NCBI RefSeq assembly: GCF_002836745.1
Contig: NZ_PJAR01000035.1
Span: forward strand, 155,023 to 219,022
DNA length: 64,000 nt
Source: Glaciecola sp. 33A
Lineage (GTDB): Bacteria > Pseudomonadota > Gammaproteobacteria > Enterobacterales > Alteromonadaceae
Direction of reading: 5' to 3'
The position numbers and the translations under genes were made by a program. The notes under the pieces were generated by a model. That model had not been told where the DNA came from. It did no database searches and saw only the letters and a program-made list of their open reading frames with translations. Shown one piece after another: positions 54,651 through 63,790 of this stretch. How positions within the stretch are numbered: the stretch's first letter is position 1; the number at the start of each line of letters is the position of its first letter.

Positions 54651-54986
54651 ATAAGGCAAAACCCACGACGTTTATGACTAAACGCCACGCGTTTTTCATG
54701 CTTGCTTGATTGGGTTATTTGTATAAACGTGTGCTATCTTTACACCGCTTTATCGACTGTCTACAAGACAGTTTTTCGCTGCCATAAATGTTTAGCTAAC
54801 AAATATTATGACGCTCATGTCTATTACCCACTGATATTGGGGCGATTATTAAAACAAGGTGCAAGTTCCAGTGACATTGAGACAGCTAGAGCATTGCATA
54901 GGACTGCAACAACCCATGCTTTTGTTGCTTGGAGACAAAGATCTAAATGTCAATATTTGCTGTGAAGCCTCACGGTTTTAAATCAC
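54651..54986. other. Intergenic region after metR
   Basis: 336 bp between the convergent metR and nhaC genes. It holds a short terminator-like hairpin near 54680. An open frame over much of it begins at TTG and looks non-coding. Confidence 0.4.
54680..54696 (+). terminator. Short terminator-like hairpin after metR
   Basis: AAACGC-CAC-GCGTTT, a 6-bp stem with 3-nt loop followed by TT; weak but placed 30 bp past the stop. Confidence 0.4.
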
Positions 54987-56420
54987 TCATCCTCCGTTAA
55001 CAACGGCCCTAGTTTTCGATTTCAGGAGACCAACCCCAAAGGCCGCCATAGCGATGGCAACAACGGCATTTAAGTAATTAAAAAAGGCATAAGGTAGGTA
55101 GTCAAGGACGTCGACGCCTAGCGTAGCGGTATAGAATGCCCCGGCAGTTGTCCATGGAATAAGGCCTGTTGTCATGGTTGACCCCTCCTCGACTGAGCGC
55201 GAGAGAATAGCACGGTCTAATTGCTGTTGTTCATATTTAGGCTTAAACAGTTGGCAACTTAGAATAATCGAAATGTAGGCTTCTCCCATAGCAACATTAC
55301 CTAAAAAACCGGTCAATATGGTGGTGGCAATAAGCGTGGCTGTGCGTTTCACTTTAGCGATAATGCCAGCTAACAGTGCAGTAAGAAAGCCTGCCCCGTG
55401 CAAGATGCCACCTAACGCGATAGCCATTAGCGCAAGCAGCAAGGTCCAGCTCATGCTGCTAATACCGCCACGTCCCAATAAGGCATCTAAGTTTGGAATA
55501 CCCGTGGATCCAGGTTTGTTCTCCCATAACGCATTTAGCACAGACACCGGATTAGCGCCTTGATAAATAATCGCTATCAACATGGCAAGCACAATACTGC
55601 ATGACATTGTCACTTCTGCTGGCACTTTTCGAATACTCAAGGTTGCTAGCAAAATGAGCGGTAATAAGGTGACCAGCGGCATAAGGCTGTAATTGCTAGC
55701 AAGTGCACTTTGAATAGGTGTTACGGCATCTAATGCTAGATTTTGATCTGCATAACCTAATCCGATAAATAAAAATATCAAAAAAGTAAGGATAAAAGCC
55801 GGGACCGTAGTGAACAGCATCGAATAAATATGTCGATAAAGATCAGTGCCAGCACTCATGGCCGCCAAATTAGTGGTATCTGAAATAGGCGACATTTTAT
55901 CGCCGAAAGTAGCACCGCACACGATCATGCCTGCGACTAGCGGCAAAGGAATATTCATGGCGGAACCGATACCAATAAAGACAACGCCTAGAGTACCAAC
56001 TGTGCCCCAAGATGTGCCGGTAGCAACAGACATCAAAGCGCAAAGCAGCAACCCCACGGCTAAAAACAAACTCGGACTAAGTAAACTGAGACCATAGTAC
56101 ATCAGGGTGGCGATGGTCCCACTGTGCATGAAGCTTGATATCACCATTCCAATCAAGATAAAGATATAGATTGCAGACATTGCCCTAGAGAGCGCACTCG
56201 TCATCAGATCACGAATTTGTAAATAATCATAGCCAAGACTGTAAGCATGAAGCCCGGCCCATAAAAGACATAAAAACATGAGTGCATGCAGACTAATACC
56301 AAAAGCAAAAAGCCCGCCGGCGATGGTCATGACAATAACGCTAAAACAAACAAAAGACTGAAAAAAACGTGGGGAACGCGGCAACACAGTTGTAATTTCT
56401 GACATGGGGACACAGTGCAT
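54987..56420 (-). CDS. nhaC: NhaC-family Na+/H+ antiporter
   Basis: A 477-residue inner-membrane antiporter with about 11-12 helices. The conserved blocks are ALMSVATGTSWGTVGTLG, ICGATFGDKMSPISDTTNLAAM and EEGSTMTTGLIPWTTAGAFY. It exchanges Na+ (sometimes lactate/malate-linked in relatives) for protons. The first ATG has AAGG 10 nt upstream; a second ATG at 56405 gives the common MSEITT-type start and is equally possible. Confidence 0.9.
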   Translation of the reverse strand: MHCVPMSEITTVLPRSPRFFQSFVCFSVIVMTIAGGLFAFGISLHALMFLCLLWAGLHAYSLGYDYLQIRDLMTSALSRAMSAIYIFILIGMVISSFMHSGTIATLMYYGLSLLSPSLFLAVGLLLCALMSVATGTSWGTVGTLGVVFIGIGSAMNIPLPLVAGMIVCGATFGDKMSPISDTTNLAAMSAGTDLYRHIYSMLFTTVPAFILTFLIFLFIGLGYADQNLALDAVTPIQSALASNYSLMPLVTLLPLILLATLSIRKVPAEVTMSCSIVLAMLIAIIYQGANPVSVLNALWENKPGSTGIPNLDALLGRGGISSMSWTLLLALMAIALGGILHGAGFLTALLAGIIAKVKRTATLIATTILTGFLGNVAMGEAYISIILSCQLFKPKYEQQQLDRAILSRSVEEGSTMTTGLIPWTTAGAFYTATLGVDVLDYLPYAFFNYLNAVVAIAMAAFGVGLLKSKTRAVVNGG

Positions 56421-56642
56421 AAAACAAGTGCCTTAATATAGCATAGCTATGCAGTTCATAAAGCCAAATTTATAAAGCTGACGCTTATTTGATCTAAAAG
56501 AAGATCTATCTTGAATAAAGTGGCTAGCTTGAGTGTGTTACTGACACTTTTAATTACAATCCACACCAAAGAAAAGAACGTGATCGTAAGATAAAATTAA
56601 CGGGATTAATTTATATGCGAGTTCTTTATGCTACTAGGTGAT

Positions 56643-56662
56643 ATTAGGTCTTATTAGGTCTT
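56643..56662 (+). repeat. 2 x 10-bp tandem repeat (ATTAGGTCTT)
   Basis: Two perfect copies ending about 12 bp before the start of the ADP-ribosylglycohydrolase-like gene. Confidence 0.6.
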
Positions 56663-56674
56663 AGAGGCAATAAC

Positions 56675-57823
56675 ATGAACCATCGGTCTTCTCAGTCATC
56701 GCGCGTTGACTCTGCGCTTAAAACATCATTTATCGCTGATTCTCTTGCCATGCCGGTGCATTGGTACTATCAGCCCCTCGAAATAGAACGGGATTTTATT
56801 GGCGGCATTCAGCGATTTGAAGCCGCGCCTGAATTCCATCCATCTTCAATTATGTCTTTGCATTCAAAACGCAAAGGTGGCCGGCAATCAAAAGAAACCT
56901 CAACTTCCGGCTATTCACCAAAAGATAATGTATCTCAAGATCATTCAGCTCAAGTGGTAGGCGACATTATTTTACAGGACAAGGCGCAATTCTGGGATAC
57001 GCCCAACGTACATTACCATCAAGGAATGCAGGCCGGCGAAAATACCCTAAACGCACACTGCACTCGGCTTTTAATGCGAACACTGAGTCATACGCCTGCA
57101 CATTACGATCGACAGGAGTTTGTTAGCGCTTACATTGATTTTATGACGGCGCAACCACCAAAGCACCCGGATACCTATGCGGAATCATATCATCGCGGAT
57201 TTTTTGCCAACTTAGCACTCGGTCGTAAACCAGAGAAGTGCGCGATGAAAACACATGATACAGCTTCTATTGGCGGTTTGGTGACAATTGCGCCATTGGT
57301 ATTTTCAGAACGACTTAAGGGGACCAGTGAATCCGATATCCAAGTTGCATGTCGCCAGCATCTTGCATTAACGCATCCAGATGAATCCTTAATGCAGGTA
57401 TGTGATCGCTACGTTCAACTGCTCTGTGGCTTGATGCAGGGACCCGATGAGGCCGGCGTTAGAGCACTCTTGATAGAAGCAAGCAAGAGCAATCCAGGAC
57501 TCAATTTAGACGGTCTACTCAAACGCAACTTACCAGACCACCAAGTAGTCGGAGATTTGTTTTCACGGGCATGTTATATTTCAGATTCTTGGCCTGTTGT
57601 TCTTTACCTAGCTTATAAATATCAAGATGATCCTTGGCAGGCACTTCGGGTGAACACCAATCTAGGCGGCGATAATGTGCACAGAGGCATGGTGCTGGGA
57701 ACGCTCTTGGGATTGCAGACTGATTCTGTGGCAACCAGCTGGTTTGAACAGCTGACTGACCACAACATAATTACTCAAGAGATTGACGCACTCATTAACG
57801 CGGCAAGCGCTCCCACACAGTAA
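56675..57823 (+). CDS. ADP-ribosylglycohydrolase-fold protein
   Basis: A 382-residue helical protein of the DraG/ARH/J1-crystallin superfamily. The family's metal-site segments are recognisable but altered: FIADSLAMPVHWYY for the GD-x-LG motif, HDTASIGG and NLGGDNVHRGMVLGTLLG for GGDTDT-x-A. ARH enzymes remove ADP-ribose from arginine or serine; the loss of canonical aspartates here suggests a divergent activity or a structural role. TTAGAGGCAATAAC supplies a ribosome-binding site. Its 3' end overlaps the convergent ovoA gene by 29 bp. Confidence 0.8.
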   Translation: MNHRSSQSSRVDSALKTSFIADSLAMPVHWYYQPLEIERDFIGGIQRFEAAPEFHPSSIMSLHSKRKGGRQSKETSTSGYSPKDNVSQDHSAQVVGDIILQDKAQFWDTPNVHYHQGMQAGENTLNAHCTRLLMRTLSHTPAHYDRQEFVSAYIDFMTAQPPKHPDTYAESYHRGFFANLALGRKPEKCAMKTHDTASIGGLVTIAPLVFSERLKGTSESDIQVACRQHLALTHPDESLMQVCDRYVQLLCGLMQGPDEAGVRALLIEASKSNPGLNLDGLLKRNLPDHQVVGDLFSRACYISDSWPVVLYLAYKYQDDPWQALRVNTNLGGDNVHRGMVLGTLLGLQTDSVATSWFEQLTDHNIITQEIDALINAASAPTQ

Positions 57824-59957
57824 GCTCAGACAACGTATGCTGAAACTTATGTTGGGTTTCATGAATAACGAACGGCACCTTGCGCGGCTCACCCACTAAT
57901 TTGAAGTGGCTTGAAAGTTCATCTTTCAGGCCATCCAACGTCGTGTAGTTTTCACCGTCTTTCTTAAAGCCCCCTATCCACTCTTCCTTCGGCGTATGCT
58001 CCTCTAGCCAAGTGTACGGCGATGCAATAATTAGTAATCCGCCATCATTGATGCGTTGCGTGATGTCCTTAAGAAAGCCCTTAGGCTGATATAGTCGGTC
58101 AATTAAATTGGCCGCTAAGACTAAATCATAACCCGTAAATTGCGGTTTAAGGTTACAAGCATCCCCTTGGTAAAAGGAAACTCGGTCTGCGTACGCAGCC
58201 AGACCCAACTGTTCTAATGTACGAGTATGGTAACTGACCAAATCGCCCTCTTCTGTTCGCGCGTAACGAACCGCTCCTTGCTGCGCCATTTTAGCGCCTA
58301 AACGCGTAAAGTTAGCTGAGAAATCGATACCGTCTACATGCTCAAACTGTCGCGCTAACTCAAAGCTTGCTCGACCACAAGCACAGCCTAAGTCCAACGC
58401 CCTACTCATGGGTTTTCCTTTTCTTGCCTCAAGCGCAATATCGGCGAGTGCTTTCGGGAAGTTCTCTACTCCATACCACTGTTCACCGAAGTGAAACTCT
58501 GCATACTCTGACAGCAATCGATTGCTCTCGTAATAGGCATTCGGGTCGACCGGTTCGGCATCAGAGGCAATATAACGGAACCCTGCGTGCTGGGGGAAAT
58601 GTTGCCTAAACGCATATCGCGCTGAACGTCTAGTTTCATTGCCGCTAGATGCCCAAGAACCCCCTTTGATCAAGTTATGCTTGCCATCAAAGGTAGGCGT
58701 GGTGAAATCATCGTAAAGAGGATGCACTTTGAAGTTATCAAAGGGGTATATTGGCGTTTCAGTCCATTGCCAAACATTGCCCACAACATCAAACCATTCC
58801 CCGTGCTGATAATGAGTAACGGGACAGCAAGAAGCGTAATGATCGATGTGCAAATTAGCATTGGCCGCATCGTTATTAATTTCTTCTACGCCCGCTTGTG
58901 CGCACAATCTATGCCACTCATCTTCCGTAGGCATACGAATGAGTTGTCCGCTTTGCTCCGCTTTCCACTCACAAAATGCCTTAGCTTCATGATAGTTAAC
59001 TTCAGCAGGCCAGTCCCAAGCCATGTCTATTTCTTCGGTCATCAGACGTAGACGCCAACCGTTGTGCCAACGCCAAAAATTGGGGTATTTGGCCTCAGTA
59101 AACTGTCTCCATGAAAGACCATCGTCACTCCAGAATCGATTGTGTTCGTAGCCACCGGCTTCAACAAACTCTAAGAACTCTTGGTTACTGACTAAATATT
59201 GACTTGCTTTGAATTCGACTACCTCAGCCTCATGTTGACCGTATTCGTTGTCCCAACCAAAGTAGGCATCATCAAATTTTTTGCCTAAGCAAACCGAGCC
59301 TGCAGGTACGGTAATTAGCTTATTTTTTGGCGCCTCACCGCTGTCTTTACAAGCCGGCCATTGAGGCTGCTGTTGGACATTGGCAAGCGTGTGCTGACGG
59401 ATCAGAACGGAGGAGGTTTCAAGATGAATGCGCTCGTGCTCAATACCCATGACCACTGGCCACCAGGGACTTTCCCAATTAATCGGCAAAGTAAGCTCTA
59501 AGGTATCAATCAAGCGTAACACTCTAGCACGCACTTTGGCACGATAGTCTCTTACCTCTGCAACGCTTGGCCAGTCGTAATTCTCTTCGCCTAAGTCGTC
59601 CCAACTCATTTCGTCAACGCCCACTGCAAAGACTGACTCCATGTAAGGGTCAATGCGTTCAGATATTAGTTTTGCCAACAAAAACTTGTTGATAAAGAAC
59701 GTGGCAGTATGCCCGAAATAGAAAATAAGTGGATGGCGCAAGGGGGTGGACTTTTGGTAAAAAGCGGCCTCATCAACCAAGCAATCAAAAAGCTGGGTAT
59801 AGGTATCAAAAGTGTTGGTGAAATAAAGGGCTATCTCTTCGCGCTTTTCGTCTTCAGCGCCACTGCATAGCTCTGGTGTTCTGCGTAACGCGAGTGAACT
59901 AGAAAACGTTGTGGTTCGTTTTGATAGTTTTTGAGCGTTTTTTATAGGTAATATCAT
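57795..59957 (-). CDS. ovoA: 5-histidylcysteine sulfoxide synthase / ovothiol methyltransferase (OvoA)
   Basis: A 720-residue trifunctional protein. Residues ~40-190 are the DinB-like iron domain; the ligand motif GIEHERIHLE gives H174 and H178, with H83 in YFGHTATF the likely third. Residues ~210-450 are the FGE-like domain (NQEFLEFVEAGG, RMPTEDEWHRL, VGNVWQWTETP, GGSWASSGNETRRSARYAFR). The last ~220 are a SAM methyltransferase (ALDLGCACGRASFELA). OvoA joins cysteine to histidine C5 to make ovothiol precursors and methylates the product. No separate OvoB lyase is seen next to it. Confidence 0.93.
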   Translation of the reverse strand: MILPIKNAQKLSKRTTTFSSSLALRRTPELCSGAEDEKREEIALYFTNTFDTYTQLFDCLVDEAAFYQKSTPLRHPLIFYFGHTATFFINKFLLAKLISERIDPYMESVFAVGVDEMSWDDLGEENYDWPSVAEVRDYRAKVRARVLRLIDTLELTLPINWESPWWPVVMGIEHERIHLETSSVLIRQHTLANVQQQPQWPACKDSGEAPKNKLITVPAGSVCLGKKFDDAYFGWDNEYGQHEAEVVEFKASQYLVSNQEFLEFVEAGGYEHNRFWSDDGLSWRQFTEAKYPNFWRWHNGWRLRLMTEEIDMAWDWPAEVNYHEAKAFCEWKAEQSGQLIRMPTEDEWHRLCAQAGVEEINNDAANANLHIDHYASCCPVTHYQHGEWFDVVGNVWQWTETPIYPFDNFKVHPLYDDFTTPTFDGKHNLIKGGSWASSGNETRRSARYAFRQHFPQHAGFRYIASDAEPVDPNAYYESNRLLSEYAEFHFGEQWYGVENFPKALADIALEARKGKPMSRALDLGCACGRASFELARQFEHVDGIDFSANFTRLGAKMAQQGAVRYARTEEGDLVSYHTRTLEQLGLAAYADRVSFYQGDACNLKPQFTGYDLVLAANLIDRLYQPKGFLKDITQRINDGGLLIIASPYTWLEEHTPKEEWIGGFKKDGENYTTLDGLKDELSSHFKLVGEPRKVPFVIHETQHKFQHTLSELTVWERLPR

Positions 59958-60533
59958 CGTCGAACACGATCCTTTAGTTTTTGTTCTTCACTACTACGGT
60001 CATTCACTGCTTGACGGTTCAACATTTTTTATTTTATGTTAATAATGTTTTGCATAAAATCATGTGAAAATATGAAAACACGATTATCAACTCTTAGCTG
60101 AACAGTATTGTCTATATCGCGTCAAGCAACTTGAGCGTAGCACCCTTACGATTATTATCAGACCATCCACTGGACTTCGCCGAGAGTCGGTAACACGGTG
60201 CAAGAACTCGAAGTTCATTCGCTAAGTACATCCGTTAGTGACACTAATCAGTCGAATAACTTAAATGTCTTTAAATAGAGACTCTGGGTCTTCAGCTATC
60301 TTTATCAGTCATATACTTTACGCTTGACTAGCTTACTATATTTTGCAAGGTATTTGACTGTTACTTTTTCACCGCAACCAAGTTCTTTTTCTTTGCTTAC
60401 CTCAGCATTAGAATTTGACTTCGTTTTTGTTGATATATCATCGACATAGATGTTTTAGCTCGGTATATGTGGCAAGTACATATAACTCATACCGTTTATT
60501 TTCAAAACCCCACGAAAGTGCTAATAAAAACCG
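59958..60533. other. Intergenic region upstream of ovoA
   Basis: 576 bp without genes. It includes an AT-rich inverted repeat (60031-60060, ATTTTATG / CATAAAAT) about 75-100 bp before ovoA, perhaps part of its promoter control. Confidence 0.4.
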
Positions 60534-61121
60534 TCAGGGCTGCCCCACAATAACCTGCATGCGAGGTGTTTTAACTCCTTCAATGAGGAAGGCTGCTGTG
60601 CGCAAGCTAGTTGCGGATGACGCTTTGTCATTATAAATAGTTAAATTTAGAATATCACCTTCTTGCAAAGCCAAAAGCTCAGTGAGTCTATCCTCGGCAG
60701 TTAATTCGGTAACACGTTCACTGTTAACACGAGTTATTATTTCACCAACGCTAATGCCTAACATTGCCCCCACACTATGCTCTTGAACTGCCGTTACTAG
60801 AAAACCTTTTTGTGCTAATTCATCGCTGATTGAGGTATCAAGCATCAAACCTAAGGTCGCCACATTGTTTGCCGGGATATCCACTGAAAATTGAATATGG
60901 TTTGTGTTCCCGTGCTTTTTTTGCTCTACCCTGGAAATAGCCCTTACAACCTTGATTACTTGGTTTTTAATAGCCGTAAAAGAAGTATCCACGTTTTCTG
61001 TTGTTTGGTTAGCGTAACTTTTCACTATCCCTAAAGAAATTAGACTAATCACGATAGCTAGCTTTAATATACACATTGTTTTTTGTATAACTCTTTGTTG
61101 TAAATAAATAAAATAATTCAT
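60534..61121 (-). CDS. Exported PDZ-domain protein, last gene of the ECF operon
   Basis: About 195 residues starting at MNYFIYLQQR, with a hydrophobic signal (MCILKLAIVISLISLGIVKS). A single PDZ domain fills residues ~75-150: LGLMLDTSISDELAQKGFLVTAV, VGAMLGISVGEIITRVNSERV. There is no protease domain. Upstream in-frame TTG and GTG codons are closer to the previous stop (3 bp) and could also start translation. It is similar in order and domain to the gene before it. A periplasmic partner for stress sensing is plausible. Confidence 0.7.
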   Translation of the reverse strand: MNYFIYLQQRVIQKTMCILKLAIVISLISLGIVKSYANQTTENVDTSFTAIKNQVIKVVRAISRVEQKKHGNTNHIQFSVDIPANNVATLGLMLDTSISDELAQKGFLVTAVQEHSVGAMLGISVGEIITRVNSERVTELTAEDRLTELLALQEGDILNLTIYNDKASSATSLRTAAFLIEGVKTPRMQVIVGQP

Positions 61122-61136
61122 GCGTCGCACCAATAC

Positions 61137-62084
61137 TTAGATGGGTTTAAAATTTTCATTCGATACTCCCTTACATGCTGCTTCTTTCGTTTCCCAAACC
61201 ACTGCTTCCCAATGTTCATTGCCTCTGGCATATCTGTTATCTAGTAGACGTGCAGCAACGTTGTAGCGAACATTAGGTTTGATCAAAATAGTCAGCGTAT
61301 TTGCTCTTGCTGGGCGTGTTGGAATGTTATCGAATGCAGATTTAGGGACGAAAGACTGCACGTCAATAGTGTATGTTCCTGGAGCGAGTCTTATATTTTT
61401 ATAGCTTCTGTTTACATTCTTTCCATTAATTTTTGATGCCCTGGCCTGAAAAAGTCGCTTGTGCTCGAGCGGTTGATGCTCGGTTGAAAGGATCCCGCAA
61501 CTTTGTCCTTCAATACTTGCGTCTATTCCAGTCTCAATATTGGTACTGGGATTATTAGAAGATTCATCATAAACCTGAATATCGATACTTGGCACTACAA
61601 ATTGTTCAGTAATCATTTGCACGTAAATTACTTTTTCCGGCGAGAATAAACCAACATTGGTGACCCCATTAAGGTCCAATTGTTTTTTGATATGCATTGG
61701 TGACATTTTAGCGACTGTTTTGCCATTAATAGAATGTATTATATCGTTGGCCTCTATGCCGGCTTTTTCTGCCGCGCTGTCGATACTAACGGCAAGTACC
61801 TTAAGTCCAAATTCGTGCATAACTGAATCAAGTACTAAGCCGGCATTCGAACGAATTTGTTTCGGGACTTGCACTGATTGACTCAATCCAATATCCGAAC
61901 CATTGATTTGGGCATTAATTGCTATACTAACCAACATTGGTTTTACGGCTTTGGCGAACTCTTCTAATAAGGCTTTAGATTCTGGTGTAAGCTCTGTGGT
62001 GTCGCTGGCGTATGCCGTATTCAGAAATAAACCCATGACAAAAATTAATGTACGAGAGACGAATGTATACGTTTTGAGTTTCAT
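61137..62084 (-). CDS. Exported PDZ-domain protein with C-terminal beta domain
   Basis: A 315-residue protein with signal peptide (TLIFVMGLFLNTAYA). The PDZ domain is at about residues 75-150 (AGLVLDSVMHEFGLKVLAVSIDSAAEKAGIEANDIIHSINGKTV). The last ~110 residues (SYKNIRLAPGTYTIDVQSFV ... RYNVAARLLDNRY) form a beta-sandwich like those of DUF-type periplasmic lipoproteins, with cysteines CGIL and AACKG. No peptidase triad. AAAGGGTATAATT precedes the ATG, 2 bp after the anti-sigma stop. Confidence 0.75.
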   Translation of the reverse strand: MKLKTYTFVSRTLIFVMGLFLNTAYASDTTELTPESKALLEEFAKAVKPMLVSIAINAQINGSDIGLSQSVQVPKQIRSNAGLVLDSVMHEFGLKVLAVSIDSAAEKAGIEANDIIHSINGKTVAKMSPMHIKKQLDLNGVTNVGLFSPEKVIYVQMITEQFVVPSIDIQVYDESSNNPSTNIETGIDASIEGQSCGILSTEHQPLEHKRLFQARASKINGKNVNRSYKNIRLAPGTYTIDVQSFVPKSAFDNIPTRPARANTLTILIKPNVRYNVAARLLDNRYARGNEHWEAVVWETKEAACKGVSNENFKPI

Positions 62085-62086
62085 AA

Positions 62087-62743
62087 TTATACCCTTTTGT
62101 GTTGAGTTTTTTGGGTGGTTAAACGTTCATTAATTACTTTCAATAAGCTTAAACGTTGTTTCCAAAGTTTGGTCTTTTCTTCTACTGTACCCTCGGTAAA
62201 ATAAGCGCTTTGCAGTTCATCATCAATCGCATGTAATTCAGTGTAAAACTCATAACGGGTTAAATTTTCAGATGATATGGCAAGTGTGTATTGCGGCAAT
62301 ACTTGTCTGAATGATTTAATTTCAATTTCTAGTTTTTGATTGGAAGCAATTAACGCTTGCAGTTTCTCAAGAGCGACAGCTTCATTGACAATTTGATAAT
62401 CAGGGCTATGTTCGTTATTGAAAATTTCTTGTTTAGCAACATTGAACGCGACTACACAAAAGATAATTGAAGCAGCAAGTGCCAGTGGAAGTTTAAACCA
62501 CGACTGTTTTATTTGAACTATTTTAGTTCGGTGCTGAGCTCTATTTTCGGTAAATGATTGCATTAAATAAGGGGATATTTTTTTTATATTTGACGGTGCT
62601 TCAATATCCGAAATTGATTTTAGTTGTTTTATTATTCCCTGATTTTTGAGAAACAGCGAAGTACATTGTGTACATTGTGCCATATGCAATTGCGCTGTTT
62701 TGTCAGGAGATATAAGTTGTGCTTCGGTTAAGTGCTGGTTCAT
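62087..62743 (-). CDS. Zinc-finger-type anti-sigma factor
   Basis: About 218 residues. The cytoplasmic N-terminal part has H-x3-C-x2-C (HMAQCTQC) of the anti-sigma zinc-binding (ZAS) fold; one membrane helix follows (FKLPLALAASIIFCVVAFNVA), then a periplasmic helical part. The start at MNQHLTEAQL is chosen because its ATG overlaps the sigma stop as ATGA and is preceded by GGAAAAAGCC. It would hold the ECF sigma factor at the membrane. Gene order supports this. Confidence 0.85.
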   Translation of the reverse strand: MNQHLTEAQLISPDKTAQLHMAQCTQCTSLFLKNQGIIKQLKSISDIEAPSNIKKISPYLMQSFTENRAQHRTKIVQIKQSWFKLPLALAASIIFCVVAFNVAKQEIFNNEHSPDYQIVNEAVALEKLQALIASNQKLEIEIKSFRQVLPQYTLAISSENLTRYEFYTELHAIDDELQSAYFTEGTVEEKTKLWKQRLSLLKVINERLTTQKTQHKRV

Positions 62744-63366
62744 GGCTTTTTCCATTTTCTTATTTCTTTATTCTGTTCAACGCCATTGTTGAGGCCTTGT
62801 ACCTTTATTTGCTCTCTAAGTTTTTTAAATGCCCGGTTTAAAGTAACTTTCGAAAAACTAATAGATTTACCGAACATATTTGCAATTTCTTCATGTTTAT
62901 AACCATCAACTTGATGCAGCATAAGCACCGCTTTTTGCTCAATCGACAACTTTTTAACTAACGTTTCCAGCTCCCACTCTGTTTCTCCCTGAGTGCCACT
63001 GTGATAAGCGATTTGTTCTGAATCTATTTCCTTTTCTAAGCTTTGTTCAGCACTTTCAACAAACTGTGTAATATTCATTAACTTACTATGACGTAAACAA
63101 GAAATTGTTTCGTTTGCAACAATTCGTTTTAGCCATGCGCCAAAACTACTTGGATTTTCGAGCCCACCAATTTTGTGGATCACTTTTATAAAGCTATTTT
63201 GTACTATGTCCTCAGCCAGTTTACGATCGCTACTTATACGAAAAGCTAAGCTATAACACGCATTTACATACGTAGTGTAAAGACGTTCAAACGCTTCGTG
63301 ATCGCCATCTTTTGCTGCGTTCACAACTGCATTTGGTACATATTGGGCGAATCCTACTTTTTCCAT
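62740..63366 (-). CDS. ECF-family RNA polymerase sigma factor
   Basis: A 208-residue sigma-70 family factor. Region 2: HEAFERLYTTYVNACYSLAF, RKLAEDIVQNSFIKVIHKIG and FGAWLKRIVANETISCLR; region 4: SIEQKAVLMLHQVDGYKHEEIANMFGKSISFSKVTLNRAFKKLRE. A 50-residue acidic linker (QSLEKEIDSEQIAY) joins them. It should direct transcription of a stress regulon, including its own operon, when released from the anti-sigma. First gene of a four-gene unit with coupled translation. Confidence 0.92.
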   Translation of the reverse strand: MEKVGFAQYVPNAVVNAAKDGDHEAFERLYTTYVNACYSLAFRISSDRKLAEDIVQNSFIKVIHKIGGLENPSSFGAWLKRIVANETISCLRHSKLMNITQFVESAEQSLEKEIDSEQIAYHSGTQGETEWELETLVKKLSIEQKAVLMLHQVDGYKHEEIANMFGKSISFSKVTLNRAFKKLREQIKVQGLNNGVEQNKEIRKWKKP

Positions 63367-63452
63367 TTAGAGACTTTTTATTTCCTTTGAAAGATAAGAC
63401 GCCTGTGGCGGGAAAAGGGTTACATTTATTTAGTCAAAAGGCTGAGATATAA

Positions 63453-63713
63453 GCACTTTACGGCTGGTTTAGCGCCCAACTAAGTAATGGCATAGAGTTT
63501 GGCACAGATCCACACTACATCCCTACCCAATGTAACCAAATCTTATTCCCTTTACCTAAACCATTGATGTTTGACCCGTCGCGCAAACTCACCATTACCC
63601 TGTCCCCCTTAACCGAACAAGTGGGTAAAGAACAGCTTTGGTATTGGTCTGTACAAGATGGTGAAAATACGCTTGGTGTCAATGAACAAGAACTGCAAAG
63701 TCAGCACACTTAG
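63453..63713 (+). pseudogene. C-terminal fragment of a PRMT-like methyltransferase (decayed)
   Basis: An open stretch of 86 codons with no start codon, read from a stop at 63450 to a TAG. It reads YGWFSAQLSNGIEFGTD, YIPTQCNQILFPLPKPLMF and LTITLSPLTEQVGKEQLWYWS, the beta-barrel tail of protein-arginine-methyltransferase-like or TPR-methyltransferase proteins. The SAM-binding half is missing, so this is a remnant. Match is by eye, moderate. Confidence 0.5.
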
Positions 63714-63790
63714 AATGTGCCACAAGGTAAATTAACGTCGAGGCGAGAACGCTAAATAGAGACCTTTAAGCAAGGGACAGTCGCAGCAGG

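Noticed and set aside
54702..54965. An 87-codon open frame after metR
   Set aside because: It begins at TTG with no ribosome-binding site, and its sequence has no family resemblance that I can see.
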